Assembly (NCBI GenBank): GCA_900708905.1
Contig: CAADRB010000030.1
Coordinates: 952,915-1,016,914, forward strand
Direction: 5' to 3'
DNA length: 64,000 bases
Origin: Hymenolepis diminuta
Taxonomy: Eukaryota > Platyhelminthes > Cestoda > Cyclophyllidea > Hymenolepididae
Positions within the stretch are counted from its first letter, which is position 1; every line of letters starts with the position of its first letter. Positions 12,023-26,000 of the stretch are shown here, piece after piece. The position numbers and the translations under genes were made by a program. The notes below the pieces were generated by a model. That model did no database searches, had not been told where the DNA came from, and saw only the letters and a list, made by a program, of their open reading frames with translations.

Positions 12023-13177
12023 TCATTAGTAAAGCAAAAGAGCGTATCCTTCCGAGCTGAGGAATGACAAAGTAAGAAGTCATAGTATGCCATAGTCCGA
12101 AGCTTCCTACTTTTTCCTAAATAATTATATCCTTACAGCATTCGAATAATATAATAAATATTAGTTTTATAAATATGCAGACAATATTATTTGTACTTGC
12201 ACTTACATTTAAGTGTATGGAATTTTTTTTACTAATGTTTTCATTTCGTAATTTGAATGTTAGATTATGCGTGCTTTGCCTATAAATTCGTAGGGAATAA
12301 CATTTTCAAAACTATCCTTAGATTTAGGTGACCAAATACATGCGTGTAATTATTAATAATAAATATATTCTGTTCATACCTTAACCAACAAGTCATTTGT
12401 TATTTCATGAATTATTTGAATGCATTGTACAATATGATAAGCGGAAAGTTGATTTTAAGAATAGCCCAATAGAAAGTAGGTGTAAAAATTTTAGCTCTCC
12501 TGATATTGTTTCGATTTTGAAAGGCATTCGTCACTATATTAGATAATTTATAGTTATTTTACAGAAAGATCTAAATTTTCTGCACCAGTGGCGGTGTTTT
12601 AATATAAAAGTCTTCATCACTCTGCGGTCATAAAACCGGGATCCCCGATATATACGCAGTGATTTAAATGGCCAACTGCCCTGGTTGGTATAGGTCAAAA
12701 AAGGGGTATAGGATGCAAATTATTCGATCAGAACGAACTCCGATTATTTTCCTCGCTCAAGTATGGGATAAAACTAGCCTCAATTTTTTCATACTATTTT
12801 TAAGTTATTGCAGAGGGTATTGCGTTGCTAACGTAGGTATTTTCAGTGACTGATATGCTGAATTGCATAAAATGTATGGACCACTAAATTATGTGCTGTA
12901 GTCCCCTTTCGTAATGATATCCATAAATATTATATAATATAGCTGGTGCAGCGAATTACATTCAGGTAATCTTGAAACAGTCCGATAGCTAGTCTTAGTA
13001 AACTCTTAAAATGAGAATAAGGATCCTGATCTGAGTAACGAACAGGGTTTAAGAATAGATCCCAAATTCCACATATCAAATTTTCTACCCACAAATTGAT
13101 GTATTAAAACTATGTAGTTCCTTTTGGGATTGGTACAAAGAATATCGATTTTATAAATAAATCACCATCATTATTTC

Positions 13178-16100
13178 TTGCAATATTCTTTGAAGTTAAC
13201 GATAAAGGCTAATGAGAACTTTTTCTATTCATTTATTGTATTAATCGTGGGCGTGATCGGAATTCTGCGAGGAGTCGATTCCGCTGGAATGGTTGTTGAC
13301 GCATCAGGTAAAGTTCATGAGAAAGAAGGAACAGAAGCCATTGGGTTCTGCTTGACACTGCTCAACCTAACGTCAAATAAACCTAACTCAACTTACGAAA
13401 AATTATGGGAATCAATCCCCTCCTATCGATTCATTGGACTCTGCCCAGGAAATATTTCCATGGTTGGGAGTCTGGTGGAAATGCAATCTCATCTCAGCTT
13501 TCTTTATCTGGATAAGGATGGGAAGGTGAGCTCATTTTGAGAAAAAGTATTACGAAGTCCTGCAATTATCACCGATATTTAAAAGGATCAATAACGCAAC
13601 ATTACATTGAATCTCCGTATTTTTTCAATAACTAAGTGAATGTGCACTGATTTAAAAGAAATCTCGTAGAATTTTGGAAATTAGTTTTAAAATTTATGAG
13701 AAAGTCTTTTAGCAATCTTTCAATAAGAGGTGGGAAATGGTATACTGCAAATGAACCTCGCACTTAATGGAAACTTAAAGGCAGTGACGGTTTAATTAGG
13801 CTCGTGTTAAAAATTACTTCGTTTTAGGGCGTATTTACAATTGAAATAGATTGATTAATAATTGATATTGATTTGGAATGCTGGTAGCAGAATAACCGAC
13901 CCATATTTTTATCCATTTTTTTTCCAAAGCAATTACTCTACTAGTGCTTATATATGTCACTTTGAATTACATTTTTAGCTTCATCCCTAATGGCGTGAAA
14001 ATGGTTCTAATGCTTTAAATTAACTTTTTGTACTAGGATTTAAATAAGCTAAACGTAAAGTGGGGATAATTGAGTTTAACTGAGGTAATGCAATAATTGA
14101 TCGTATCACTTAGAGGTGAGAGGGTATTTAACAGTATTCATAGCTCACATGACTAAATTGAGTCGGGTGAAATTCCGACCTGAATAGTTCCGGAAAGCTC
14201 TTCATCCCTTCTGTCTGGTCGCGCATTTGAGTAGTATACTAAGTCAAGAAGATATTTCTTTTCAAAATAAAGTTATTAGATTTTAAGTTAATCAAATATA
14301 TACTGTAGTGGTGATAAACATGTATGTTTGATTTTTCATTTGTTGCGAATGCATGCATTATTGTTGAATCGCATTTACATCGGTTTTCCATACTCATTGA
14401 TGCACCTGAATGCTGAATACTTTACATTAAATGCGGATGTGCCGGTGTTTGTATCGATTTAGAGGAAATCGATATTAGTTCGCCATTTTCATCCTATAAA
14501 TGGAACACCAACAGTCTTTAAACATTTCTGAGAATTGCTCCGTTATATGAACACATTTGTGTTCTGTTCTTGAACTCAATACATTCTAGAGAGCATATAT
14601 TTCTTCAGCGTTTACTTCAATTTTATTCTATTTCTAATTCAGAATTCAGAGGCTTCCTATTGACTGATAAAAAACTATGATTAGAGCAGATATTAACGAA
14701 CATGCAACACTAATATGAATTTCAAGTCAATGGTGGTACGATATACCAATTGGGAATTTGAGTATCATAGACTTTGCAAAATTGAGACTTTAAATTTCCT
14801 CAGACTCTTTTCCACTTTTTTAATTTTTATGTTTTCTGAACTAGGCTATGCACGACGTGTAGCATTAATTAGCTTGTTTTCAGTCTGGTTCCAGGAGTCC
14901 GAAATAATTATATTGTTTGACTAAACTGTTTCTTGACTTTGTAAACTAATCTTTGAAATGAGCAATGACATTTTTTTTGTAAATAATAAGTATTTGTTGT
15001 TAGCATATTTTTAGAGTAAATATAATTACGCTTACCTTAAAACGACGAGAAAGTATTTTGCTTTAAAATACCTTCCCTAGGTGAAAAATTTCCACATGGA
15101 GGCATTATCTGATTCCTTTGTTTTGCAGAGTCTATTGGTTTTTTGGGCGGAAATTTCCACAGAATTTTCGAACTAAAGTGTGCAAAATATCCTAAGTGAC
15201 CTACTTAATTTAGATAAAATTTATTTTCTCTCCCGTAAATAAAAACAATGATTCAGATTTTATAATTTATGCCTACTGTAAATCCCTGTCACCCATAAAG
15301 TAAAAGATTCTCTAATTAAGTAAATAAGATAGGTGAAGCCACATAATGACAAAACCCCTTACTGTCAAACAAACCAGAACCAGTTCTAGCAGTATTTGAT
15401 TCCGAAAAATACTTGTAAATAACTAAAAAGCAATACTCTATTCAAGAGTCATCTAACCTATCAAATCAAAATCAAATTTTTAATTCAAAAGATTAGTCCC
15501 ATCATTGCAAACATCTCTAGTGCCTGAGTCATATTTCCTGAATCTGCCAAAATCATTTGATTGTCCGGATAGACGAAAATCGTAGGAAGTCAATGCGCGA
15601 CATCTTGAGAAATATCTTCAGGTGTCCGAAAGAACAACAATATGTAAGGAATATTGTTCATCAAAACCCCAAACACAAACCATACATTCTTAGGTGAAGT
15701 CAGTTTTTGTCGACAAAAACAGCTCAAGAGAATCGTTTAATGCATGCAAAACGACTCTAAACAAATTAAAACATCCATGAGAACAGGAATGTCTTTGGTT
15801 TTTACCTGACGCAGAAACTTCCACCAGGATGTAAATGTCGAACCAAGAAATGACAGGTGACGGACCCCACTGAAGTTCCAACCGTTATGCAAGTGCACGA
15901 AATTTTCGGCAACAGTGATGGTTTTCGGTGTTGTGAAGAGCCGTGAGAAAGGGACACATCATGACTCCCCTATTTTTTTCCACAGTGCCTTACAGTGAAT
16001 GCAGATGCAGGTGCAAATGCAGGTGCAGATGCCTATGTGGAGACTCTTCAAATCATTGTTGTTAAGCCGTCTTGGATAGACAGTGTAGTCAATGATGGGG

Positions 16101-19100
16101 AATCCTATGTCTTTCAACAAGATTCGGCTCCATCCCATAAAGCTCTCAAAAGGTAGGATTGGAGGGATGGCCGAGAATTTTTATTATCACGCCACACCAA
16201 ATTTATGGGCACCTCCTAACTCACCAGATCTTAATCCTTTGCATTTTTACGTGTGGCGAGGGACGGGGTGGGGCGTGACTGAAAAGGAAGTTAATAAGCA
16301 TCCCTATTACACCAAACTCCCCTCTCTGATAAGTTCCACCTGATCTGGTCAAAGCTTGCAGTCGCTTTCGGACTCGAATTGAGTCGATGACAGAAGCCGA
16401 ATGTGGATAAATAGAATAGGTTATGTTAATATTATGTTAATTTGTTTTGTTAAAAGAAATTGTGAGCTTCATCCGTTAACAGTTTCATTTTCTGTTTTTC
16501 TGAAAGTGCGAAAGGTGTCCCAGATGCCTTACGCATTTATTTAAAGCAATATTTACTTCTTTGACTATGGAAATTCAGCTAAACCCAAGCCACTACAAAT
16601 TATATTAAGGTTTTTCTCCAAAGTTTTTTTCTTAAAATTGAACGAGAGGCAGATGAAACTTTCTTCTACTGAAATACATAAATTGAATGTATTTATTTTA
16701 TTAAAGGCAGGAGATTGAAATTATTAGTATTTATTAACATTGTACATTACTGTTCAATATACGGAACGATTTAACGGGTCAAAATATTTTATTATTTATT
16801 AAGCAGAAAAAATGAACTTCAATGAAATTGATATTTTATTGCCGCAAGCGTTCTGTATATTGACAAATCACGATTTTATCTAAGTATACTTAGTAAATTC
16901 GATTGCAAAATGATATATAACTATTTTACTAAACTATTCCGAGTAGTATCATATTTAAACATTTTATTTTCATAGAAGCGTTGTCGGATTGTTACTATTT
17001 CACCATCGGCACCATTTCTATTTGATTTTCTGGCTGTGGTACCAAGAAATGCATCACGTCCAACTAACATCGCTGAAGCAAAGGAGAAGCATGAGCGCAA
17101 TATCACAGGCATACCCGTAATCTCAGAGTTCGATATGACCTATTGTGATAACAGAACGCGCAAAATGGGATTTTACTTGGATTTCATTGATGGAAAAGGC
17201 CAACCATTGATAATCGAACTCACTTGGCGACGCAAACCGGAGTACTATGAAGATAGCGAAGTCGGATGGAGTAGTGTTGGTGCCCATCTCGGAGCCCTTT
17301 CGGGAATCTTCAGTCTGGCTGAAGTTAAACTTAATTTCGATTCTACTTGGCTGGGGGATATTCATTCGGATTTCTGTAAATTTTTATTTATCTATTAGGG
17401 CTTCACTGCATTAAATGTGCTTCTCTAAATTTCCGAAATGACAATAAAGGGCAATTGTTTAAATATGATATTATAGTCTACAAGTCAGCAGGAGGGACAT
17501 AATTGAGAAATTATTACAAGAGGAATTCGTACCATTTTAATTGTTGACTCATAAATCTGCGCTTCCTGAGTATCAAGTGATGATTTTTCTTGGTTGTTCA
17601 TCTGACGAGCAAAGAATTCAAAACCAGCCAGCTTCTCTCAGCGTACTCTAACTTGCTCTATTTATCATAACAAGAGTTCCACTCGGTCAGCACTGATACT
17701 GGTTCTCTTCCCATTCAATTTCAGGTTCCTTTTTTCCTCTCCCATTTCACTATGACCCAATTTAACTATTGATCTTCTTAATTGGGAAAGGATGTTATTT
17801 CCCGTTAACCATTGGGCTAATCATTCGTTCTGTAAGGTGATATATCTAAGCCTAACTTGTTTCTACCAAAAGGAGGCTTTACTGACGGCATTGGTGCTAC
17901 TTTAGGTCCTAGCTTAGTGCTCAGCAACTTGCTTAGCTATTGCTCTTCCCATCTTTTTGAACTCCACTTCCACGGGTTTGAAAGGAGACAATTTATTTAT
18001 ATATAGAAAATAAAGAGAGAGACTGGTAAGCCGAAAAGTGACTAAGTAGTAGAACAAAGCTCTAAATGCAGATGTTAAATAATTTAGGAAAATCAATATA
18101 AAGCCATAGACGGAACAATATGCGAAAGACATAAATCAATAAATCATTTTTCAAGGAATATATTACAACTCTGTTGCGATCTTTTTTAAATCATATATAT
18201 AGACATGATTTATTTTAGATAAAAGCGGTATATTTGCGGAGAATAGACAATTGGAAAGATTTCAAGCCAGAGCAGGAGATTTTTATCAATGCATTTCAAG
18301 CCGAAACATTCTGCTGACAACCTCTCTACCGAATAACTCAAAGGCAGATCATTCCTGTTTCGACAACAGCTCCGGCTCGATTCATGTTATTTTTACAACT
18401 CGCAATATCAGACTACAAGCCTTTGGAGACTTCAATCAGAATAGTTTCATGGGAGCAGGTTAGAAATTTTATTCAACGGATATTGCAAAAATTGAGTAAA
18501 TTCAACATTTGAGCTGATTCCGACTCTACGATGTGTGTCCACATTGGATAGTGAATAATGAATGGTTCCTCGAACAATTAAGATGCGCTTAGAGCAAGAG
18601 CCAGTTTTTAGGTGCTTCATCAAGAAAAAGAGCAGTCCACATTTAAATCATGAAAAGCATGGGATTTAGCTGAGTCTTATTGTTCTGCTCTCTGTTAAAC
18701 TACAAATATTGGTCCAAATTGTAGTCAATTAAATCAAGGTAGTATTATTTTAAAGTAAACCTTACTTTAAATCTGATCTAATGTTCGTATATGTTTAACA
18801 TTGACACCTTATTAAATCAAATATTTAAATTATAAGCTAGAATTCCCCAATTACAGATGTGGAAATTTATGGAAATTTGCTTTTTAAATGGCAGTCATTT
18901 TCACTGTACCACCGCGTACGGACTGCAAAATGTTTTGTCTGAAGGACTTTTTCCTGTTTAATATTCTGTTATTCGTATTTTAACGATTTTTAGGAGTTAC
19001 TTGCGGGGATGATGTTCAGGGTGACCATACAGTAACTGTCGCAATAGGATCCACAGTTTGTGCAATCGTGTTGATCTCACTGATCGGAATAGTTCTGACT

Positions 19101-19256
19101 CGTCTCTATGATCGTGATAAGGAGTTGCAGTCCTATGAAGTGGAATACTGCAAAATGACCAGCAAAGGTCTCCTTCCGACGATTCTCCCATCCACTTACC
19201 AAAAATATGAAATGAAGGTGTTCAATAAGCATAATCTACATAATAATCGGACCTAA
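13178..19256 (+). CDS. LAMP-family type I lysosomal membrane protein, long form, start unresolved
   Basis: Exons (about 13178)-13525, 16976-17375, 18219-18458, 18994-19256; stop TAA at 19254. Phases close exactly (0, 1, 1) and give at least 416 aa, close to human LAMP1. The first recognised exon encodes a signal-like hydrophobic run (IVLIVGVIGIL) but its frame, opening after TAA at 13154, has no ATG before 13289, which lies after that run, so a short upstream start exon is missing. Two luminal Cys-containing regions follow with many N-x-S/T sites. The membrane-proximal LAMP signature is RLQAFG, then TCGDD, then one membrane helix (AIGSTVCAIVLISLIGIVL). The cytoplasmic tail is longer than in vertebrate LAMPs and includes YCKM, which fits a YxxΦ adaptor motif. 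Lysosomal membrane glycoprotein by family. Intron 1 (3.45 kb) hosts transposon copy A. Paralogue of the 9700-10662 gene. Confidence 0.78.
15568..16547 (+). mobile_element. Tc1/mariner-superfamily element, copy A, 5'-truncated and inactive
   Basis: Nearly identical to 31004-31983: five substitutions and no indel seen in about 980 bases, four within the first 60 bases and one near the right end. The plus strand carries a broken transposase with several stops and frame changes. Recognisable pieces are the QDSAPSHKAL block (second catalytic Asp) and NSPDLNPLHFYVW followed by TEKEVNKHP. In maT-like (DD37D) relatives the residue after NPL is the third catalytic Asp; here it is His. Left of 15568 the sequence no longer matches copy B, so the 5' end and left inverted repeat are absent. 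Lies in intron 1 of the long LAMP-like gene. Confidence 0.85.
17640..17790 (+). repeat. Possible dispersed repeat family R4, copy 1
   Basis: Pyrimidine-rich stretch (ttcccattcaatttcag, cctctcccatttcac, gacccaatttaac) resembling the reverse complement of about 54130-54350. Similarity is patchy and was judged by eye only. Confidence 0.3.
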
Positions 19257-19380
19257 TCATGGAGTTTTTTCACCGTTCGAACAGAACAGCTCAACCAATT
19301 TATTCAAAGATCATCTTATGAAATCATAATAAGTTGTTTTAAGTTGCATTTAACGCTCTTTTGTAGAAACATTAAAAATT

Positions 19381-19386
19381 AATAAA
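19381..19386 (+). terminator. Polyadenylation signal of the long LAMP-like gene
   Basis: AATAAA 125 bases downstream of the stop codon, a typical position. Confidence 0.55.
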
Positions 19387-22300
19387 GATCGTAACCGCAT
19401 TTTATACGGTTTTTCTTGCTCCTGCTAATAAATTGATGGTTTTATTTTTAACCGTTTTAATTCGCCACTGGTATGACGATACGTGGTCGCTGACGTAACA
19501 TAGTGTGTCTGTGCAATATTGCGCAGACCCGAATAAAAAAGGGTAAAAGACCTAAAACGCCTTGGTTTATTACAAGAAAATATACGGATTTAGATGAACA
19601 GGAAATGATTAACTGTCAGATCTGTCAATGAGCGGAGTAGTGGCGAAATTGCATTCTCAGACTCAATCGTGGAAAACCAATGATCCAAGGATCAGTACAC
19701 GAGTGGTGAGGCTCGTGAACACCGTTCAGATGTGTCAAATTATACAATTATGATTTATTTTCATAAAACTTAACGCTAATAAACTCTTAAAAGTCCCGAT
19801 TATTTGTGCATCCGCGTTTGAAATCTGTCACAGCATTGAGTGCTCGTTTGTATGGGTATTACAGCGTCTTTTGTCCCTTAATGCGAGCTATCGGAGGATA
19901 CTTTTCAATTGAAATCTAAGATAAACCTATTCCAAATGAAAATTTATATTTGATTGTAATCTTTAACAATTAATCAGTTCTGTTTTCCCTACCTCAGCTC
20001 AGCTGTTATTCAAATAGGTCTCAGCAGTTCTCTCAAAATATATCATTTTTATTAATTTTTAATCCCGAATATTCACTAAATGGGCCTAATAACTAAATAC
20101 TTTATATGAACAAGTAAAGATTTATTCAGATGGTTCTGTTCTGTTACTAATATGAAGCTTCAGAATGTTAGTTACTTTCATGCTCTAATTCGTATTCAGT
20201 CGACGATGTATTCGTATGGCATTTGGTTAGCGGACAAAAGGTTTTAAGCAGGATGTTAGAATCTATCCATTTTCTTATTCAGTGTAGAAATTTAACCAGG
20301 AACTCATAGCATTTTTACTCTAAATTGTAGATTGTACGCGATTAGTACTTCCTGAACTAACTGGAAAGTCAACAGCATTAATCAGCGAGCCATTCCAATG
20401 TAATTAAATTTGGAAATCAGAAGAGTGGCTAAATATGACTGCGGAAATAATACATGAGTGAATCCATAGTTTGGGAGTAAGTTTTCACAATAACTGACCT
20501 AAATTGCAGTTAATCATTGTGTTCAAATTTCAATTAAAGAATGAAATACGGACAGCATGGGATTGTTTCCTATTTAGAAAAGCCACTGTAAAAATGATGA
20601 GTGGGATCACTACTAATGCATTTGTGAATGAACTTCTATTACTCTTATTTACTAGCGTTGCCTCGTAGGGAGAAAGCTTTACTAAAACTTATTATTTCGT
20701 CATTCAAAGTCACTCATGACCGCATTTTTGGAATCGCACACTGTTTATACTGGTTATGAAACTGTATATTCGACTAAGCACATATACAATTGAAGTGGCA
20801 AGACCGAGCCTTCATGAATAAAAAACCGGTGAATAAGCGCTGAACATTGTAGAAAAGGATTTACTGCAAACCAGGGGACTAATCATGAAATTTAAATATC
20901 GGAAGGCGAACTAACCAAAGTCAAAAATGGAATGAAGCAAGATTATTAGATAATTTAAAATTGTTATCAGAATCTTTTTGATCTCCACGCCTTTATCATT
21001 TATTAGAATTTCCTCTAACCAATTTCATTTGCTTCCTACAATCAAAAATTTTAAAATTTTTTTGTTTTACTGTGGGTAATAATAAATGATAATAATAATA
21101 ATAAGCCTATTATAACTGACGAGTATCTCCTTTTAGTGATGTGTGTCACTTCATTTATTTTTCTGTTAAATAGAATCCTGAAATGAAATAAATACGTTTC
21201 AAATGATTCTAGCTAGAGAGACCTTTTTCAACATTACCTTCGTAGCGTCAACTTAATATTAAATAAATCCACTGATATTTCATTGCTTCAACTCCAATTA
21301 CAACAGTTTAGTTAAGATGATTCCAAATTGTTCACACTTTAGTTGCCGCGTAAAATCTAAGCTCAACTAAATCTAAGTCTGCGAAAAAATTAATACATTT
21401 TTATTGGAATAGCGAATGGTAGCTTAGCAAGTCCTTGGTTGAGAATCTTTTGTGCGGATTTATTTAAACAAAACCATTACTTATCGACACTAGAACTAAA
21501 GTTACACTTCCTTCAGATCCGAAAAAGGATATATACACATATATACCGATTACAGATCACTTGAACGTATTGATGACTTAAATCAACAACATTTTCTAGA
21601 TAACACAACCGATGGTAGATAACAATCGTCCCGTTTATTGAATTATTAATGACAGAAAGACGGAAAGTTTACGCCACTGACAATACTCAAACAAATACTT
21701 GCGCACATGATTTAAAGAACTTTTAATGTAAACAGTCTGCCATGGTTTCTCAAGGTGCACGAATTCAAGAAATGACCAACTAAGAGCATAAATATCTTAT
21801 TCTCATACAAACCTTGCCAGCCATCGCAAATAAATTAAGGGTGAATTTGTATACAGTCAGACAATGGCATAGTTTTGTTTCCCTTGTGGTTCTAAAAAAC
21901 TCAGAGGGATTTTCGTCAAATAGTGTGCGATGGTCCACAAGAACCCTGCAATTCAAACATTTTTCAACTCTTTCAATGGGCATAGAGCAATAAATAAATG
22001 ATCGGCACAATAATTGTCACTTGTATAACTTATTAAATTCATTTGATCAAGATAATCTGCAAAAGTTGAAGGTATGAAATTGAATGCATCTTCTAATATT
22101 CCATAAAAAACGAAATTTAATAATTCAAAAGACGAAAAGATTTATTGCACAATCGAATGGCATTTGGTGCCGTACATTCTTCATATTCTGTATGAAGTAA
22201 CCGATTACTTCGATTCAGTTTTAGAACCGTTCAGAGGGAACTTTGAACTAGATACTGAATTACATTCATGCGCCACCTTTATTAACTGGGTATTTAAAAA

Positions 22301-22933
22301 CCGGAATATTATGCGGCATTTCAGGATGCTTAAACACCAATTTGGAAAATGTGTTGGTGATCAAGATAAAATTTTGACGACGACCTTACTCCCTACTAAT
22401 CTAGAATTTTAATTTGGCCACTGTATTAGACTCATTGGCTGACCTAATTTTAGATCGCTTAATTGCTAATATTTTTGTAGTTAAAAAACATCCTGAAGAC
22501 GGTATCCTTCATCATTATACCTAATGGACTTATTCTATTTTTCTCCCATCTTCTAACTTTTAGGACACTGAGACTGGCAATTTAACGACTCTGGGGTGTG
22601 GTATTAGCCATTCCAGGTATATAGTTAATGGCTTAATTTTGCGGACATCCCATTTAGAAGTGGAGGCATCAATCTTGTATCGCGACGATTGTGATCAAGA
22701 CTTCATCCCTCTGGTAGGAATAGTTAAGCAGAATATTTTGATCAATGAATCAACCAATGTTCCTTAAGTAAACATTAATTACAATAGCTTGAAATGGTCT
22801 GTGAATTGAAGTGTAAACCATAAAGAGATTTGATAACCCAAAAATAAAGTTCAGAGCAGTGCACAAGTAAGTCTAAATGGCATAAGATACTTTCCGTTTT
22901 AAAAAGAAAATCTATGGTACATAAATTTACGCA
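19387..22933. other. Spacer between the long LAMP-like gene and ligand A
   Basis: Tail-to-tail spacer between convergent genes. It contains an R1 copy at about 20690-21110 and an unrecognised open frame at 22164-22412 that lacks an ATG start. No supported gene. Confidence 0.45.
20690..21110 (+). repeat. Dispersed repeat family R1, copy 2
   Basis: Matches the other R1 copies through gaagtggcaagaccgagcctt, atcatgaaattta, tttttgatctcc and ttgcttcc blocks, with insertions and substitutions. The right end carries an (AAT)n run at 21078-21103. Confidence 0.5.
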
Positions 22934-22939
22934 TTTATT
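22934..22939 (-). terminator. Polyadenylation signal of ligand A
   Basis: TTTATT on the plus strand, AATAAA on the minus strand, about 90 bases downstream of the distal stop codon of ligand A. Its position supports use of the distal exon 23026-23185. Confidence 0.5.
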
Positions 22940-23025
22940 AAAAAAGAAATAAAAAGCATATTTTATTAAAGTATAAATTAAAATCCCCGATCTTACATAT
23001 TTTGTCAAGGTCAGTTAAAGGTTAA

Positions 23026-26000
23026 TTATTTCACATTTTTCTTTGATCTTAGAGTACTACTAGTGTCTCTTACAGGAAGAGGATTGCGCAGATCTTCCAA
23101 ACTATCCTCTTTTGAACGCTCGTAAAAACTTTTGGACGGTCTGTCTAGAAATGATTGTCGGTCTTCCAGCTTTTCATTAGCAGATCTATGGAAAACCAAG
23201 ATGCAATTCATAATAAAAAATATTAGCAATTCAAGGAAAATCCAACCATTCTCTGCAAAATAGGAAGATTCAAAATGAGTTCAGCAAAATAAAAGAGCAG
23301 CTAATTACTAATGATTATAAGTAGTATAAGCAGGCAGATGCAAACACTTTTAAGCATTCACTGATAAAGGATGCACTACCCAATAAGAGGAGTTATCATA
23401 TCATCGGTTCTAGGAGGTAAAGACGGAGCATCAAGTGCTAGCTTTTCTTCCTTATTCTTCGAAGAACGGATGGACTTGGCAGTTTTATCCCAAAGAAGCG
23501 AGGCGTATCGGATGGCTCCCTCGTAAGATTTTCGTACAGGAGGGGGTGGTGGGTCATCAGGCATCATGGAATACTCTTCCTCTTCCGAAAGAAATTGAAC
23601 TTCATGAACTTGTGAATTTACCACACCGTAGATTTCATTGCTAATGGCTACTGCATCTTGTGTCGCACTGTGAGCGTTGCCATACATCGTTGGCTGTTCA
23701 CGATGAGGGACAAAGATGGTTGGTCTTGTCTTTTTTGGTTGTCTGAAAAAGCAAATAAGTGAAAAAAAGATGCCAGGTAAACTGCACATGGTAAATTCAA
23801 GGAGATTGTGCTACTGGATCGGTTTGTGAATATTTTGAATACTATTTTACGAAAAATTTTATTGGGAGTTTAATTTCTTTTTTACTATGTGATGGCCCAG
23901 AATAATCTGTTTGGATCTTAACTATGTTTGACCTTATCTTTACATTAATGTTCCTGTTGTAACTTCCCGGTTACCCCCTATTAAAGCTGCGGCTATTCAG
24001 ATTCAAGGAAGAGACGACCTATAGATCAAACGAGGATTTTCTATAAACAGAATAAATTGACTTGAATATGCGATAAATGATTGGCTGTCTGGTTAGTCAG
24101 TAATTGCAGCGACGGTTTCTCCATAGGTGGTCCTACAGATCGAAGTGTGAGCGTGGAAATCTAATAACCGATAATCCAGTGTATAAGAGGTGATGGTTAC
24201 AAGTTCTGCTCGAGTGCACCGAAAATAGTCTATTAGACCACCTCTAACAATTGCTCTTCAGATACCCCCTTGCCAACCCAATCCCCTTATTCGTCGCTGT
24301 CGCACTAAGTGAACTTTAACCCCAGTATACATGATTGTTTAATCCGTGCTTGGTTCTCTCTAAGGGACCAATCATTTCATTATATCTCATATTTTATATA
24401 GCTAATATCCAAATGCTATCTCTTTGGCTTCCACTAGTACTACTTCAACGGCTTACTTCTACGACGTCTACATTACAAAATGTATTAGGTATGTGCATAA
24501 ATACTCTACATAAACAGACAGTTAAATAAGAAAGTTTTATTAAATTCTGGAAATTTGATTCCTTTAAATAATATTTCACACTTTTCATTTGCAGCATTTA
24601 CGGTTTGGTTTAATTCAGATGAAATAATTCAATTATACTGAGGTATGTCGGTAAATAAATCATTTTCAATTATGAAACCAATTAATCCAAATAAAAATAA
24701 ACTTTGGCATTTTCCTAATTTATTTAAAGTTTCTAGAATTTTCAAATAATAATATATCCGAATGATTTTTTGAAATTAGCATACGATATATATCTTAAAA
24801 CTACTCGTTTAAATTAAAATAGATTGATTCATAACCAATAATTGTAATGAATAATTACTTTTGAAATTCTTCTCTTAATAAATATATGGCAGTATATAAT
24901 GTAAGATAATAATTAAAGTCATTAGATCTTAAAAAATAGTTTCGAACTTACTTCCGCTTTCTCCAAAGGAAAAATAAAAGAACAGCAATAATTATAAGAA
25001 TAATGATTAAAGTTATTGGCACCGCGATCGCAACTGAATACTGAAAATACGAAAAAGAATACTCAAACCAAAATTCTCAGGAGCGTTTTTGCCTTTAAAT
25101 TTAGAAATTTTCTCACGTCTCTCTCTTCACAATGTTCACCTTTCCACCCACTGGGACAGGCACATGTGAAGTCAAATTCAATGGGGTCATCCTGACAAAT
25201 ACCACCATTGAGACAGACTTCCTCGCTCGAATTAACGCCGATAGCCCGAAGCGTCTGTTCTTTTAAGGCACAGGCTGAATAGCGCTGTTCACAAGTCGGA
25301 CCATACCAAGACTTTTTGCACTCACAGACGAATTGCTCAAGATGTGGACCTGTTTTTGAGCACACTCCACCGTTCTTGCAAGGAGGTGGCTCGCAGGGAT
25401 CTGGAACTTGATAACATTCAGGACCTATAAACCGAATAGTTAATGTAAATACGTGGATATTTTAAAATATGAAGGATCTCATTGATTTTGATAAAACATG
25501 GTCATAATGGATAAACCAAAATGAAAATTTTAGTTTGACTAGACAGTCAATAAATTTTGCAAAAGAAAGTCTATTAGAGTTACGGAGATAAAATGTAGCT
25601 ATTTTTACTGTACATCTGTGGTCTGGTGGTAAATACTTAAGTCCACCATGGTAGAGTTCACAAGACCGATGAGTCGTAAAGGACAACTTCATTGACCAAC
25701 TCTGGTTAGCAGCGGCGGGAAAAAAGCGTGTTTTCCAACAGAGCGGCTATAGGATGCCTCCTTTCTTCCCAACACAGGAGTAGTTAACACTTTTCATTAA
25801 GAATTTGAAATGCGTATTTAAAATAAACCGTCAAATCCTCGTAGTAACAAGTTAGAATTATTCAACAGTGAAAAATAAATCTGAACAATGCTTTATTAAC
25901 CTATCAACTCTCGAAATTTCCGACTTATTTACACAGAAACATCAGATGTATTACAAAAGATATGTGTCAAGTTGGTGAAATACTTAACCAACGATGAGAT

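Larger units (their letters stand above)
10663..13177. other. Spacer between the two LAMP-like genes
   Basis: Contains the 3' UTR of the first LAMP-like gene and should contain the promoter and first exon of the second, which I could not locate. One unexplained open frame lies at 11801-12022 (listed separately). The rest is AT-rich with no recognised element. Confidence 0.4.

Noticed and set aside
21078..21103. Short tandem AAT runs as a possible array
   Set aside because: Simple microsatellite; no spacer-repeat structure, and CRISPR is not expected in this genome.
22164..22412. Plus-strand open frame of 82 codons with protein-like look
   Set aside because: No ATG start, no clear splice sites, no family recognised; left as noncoding pending expression data.
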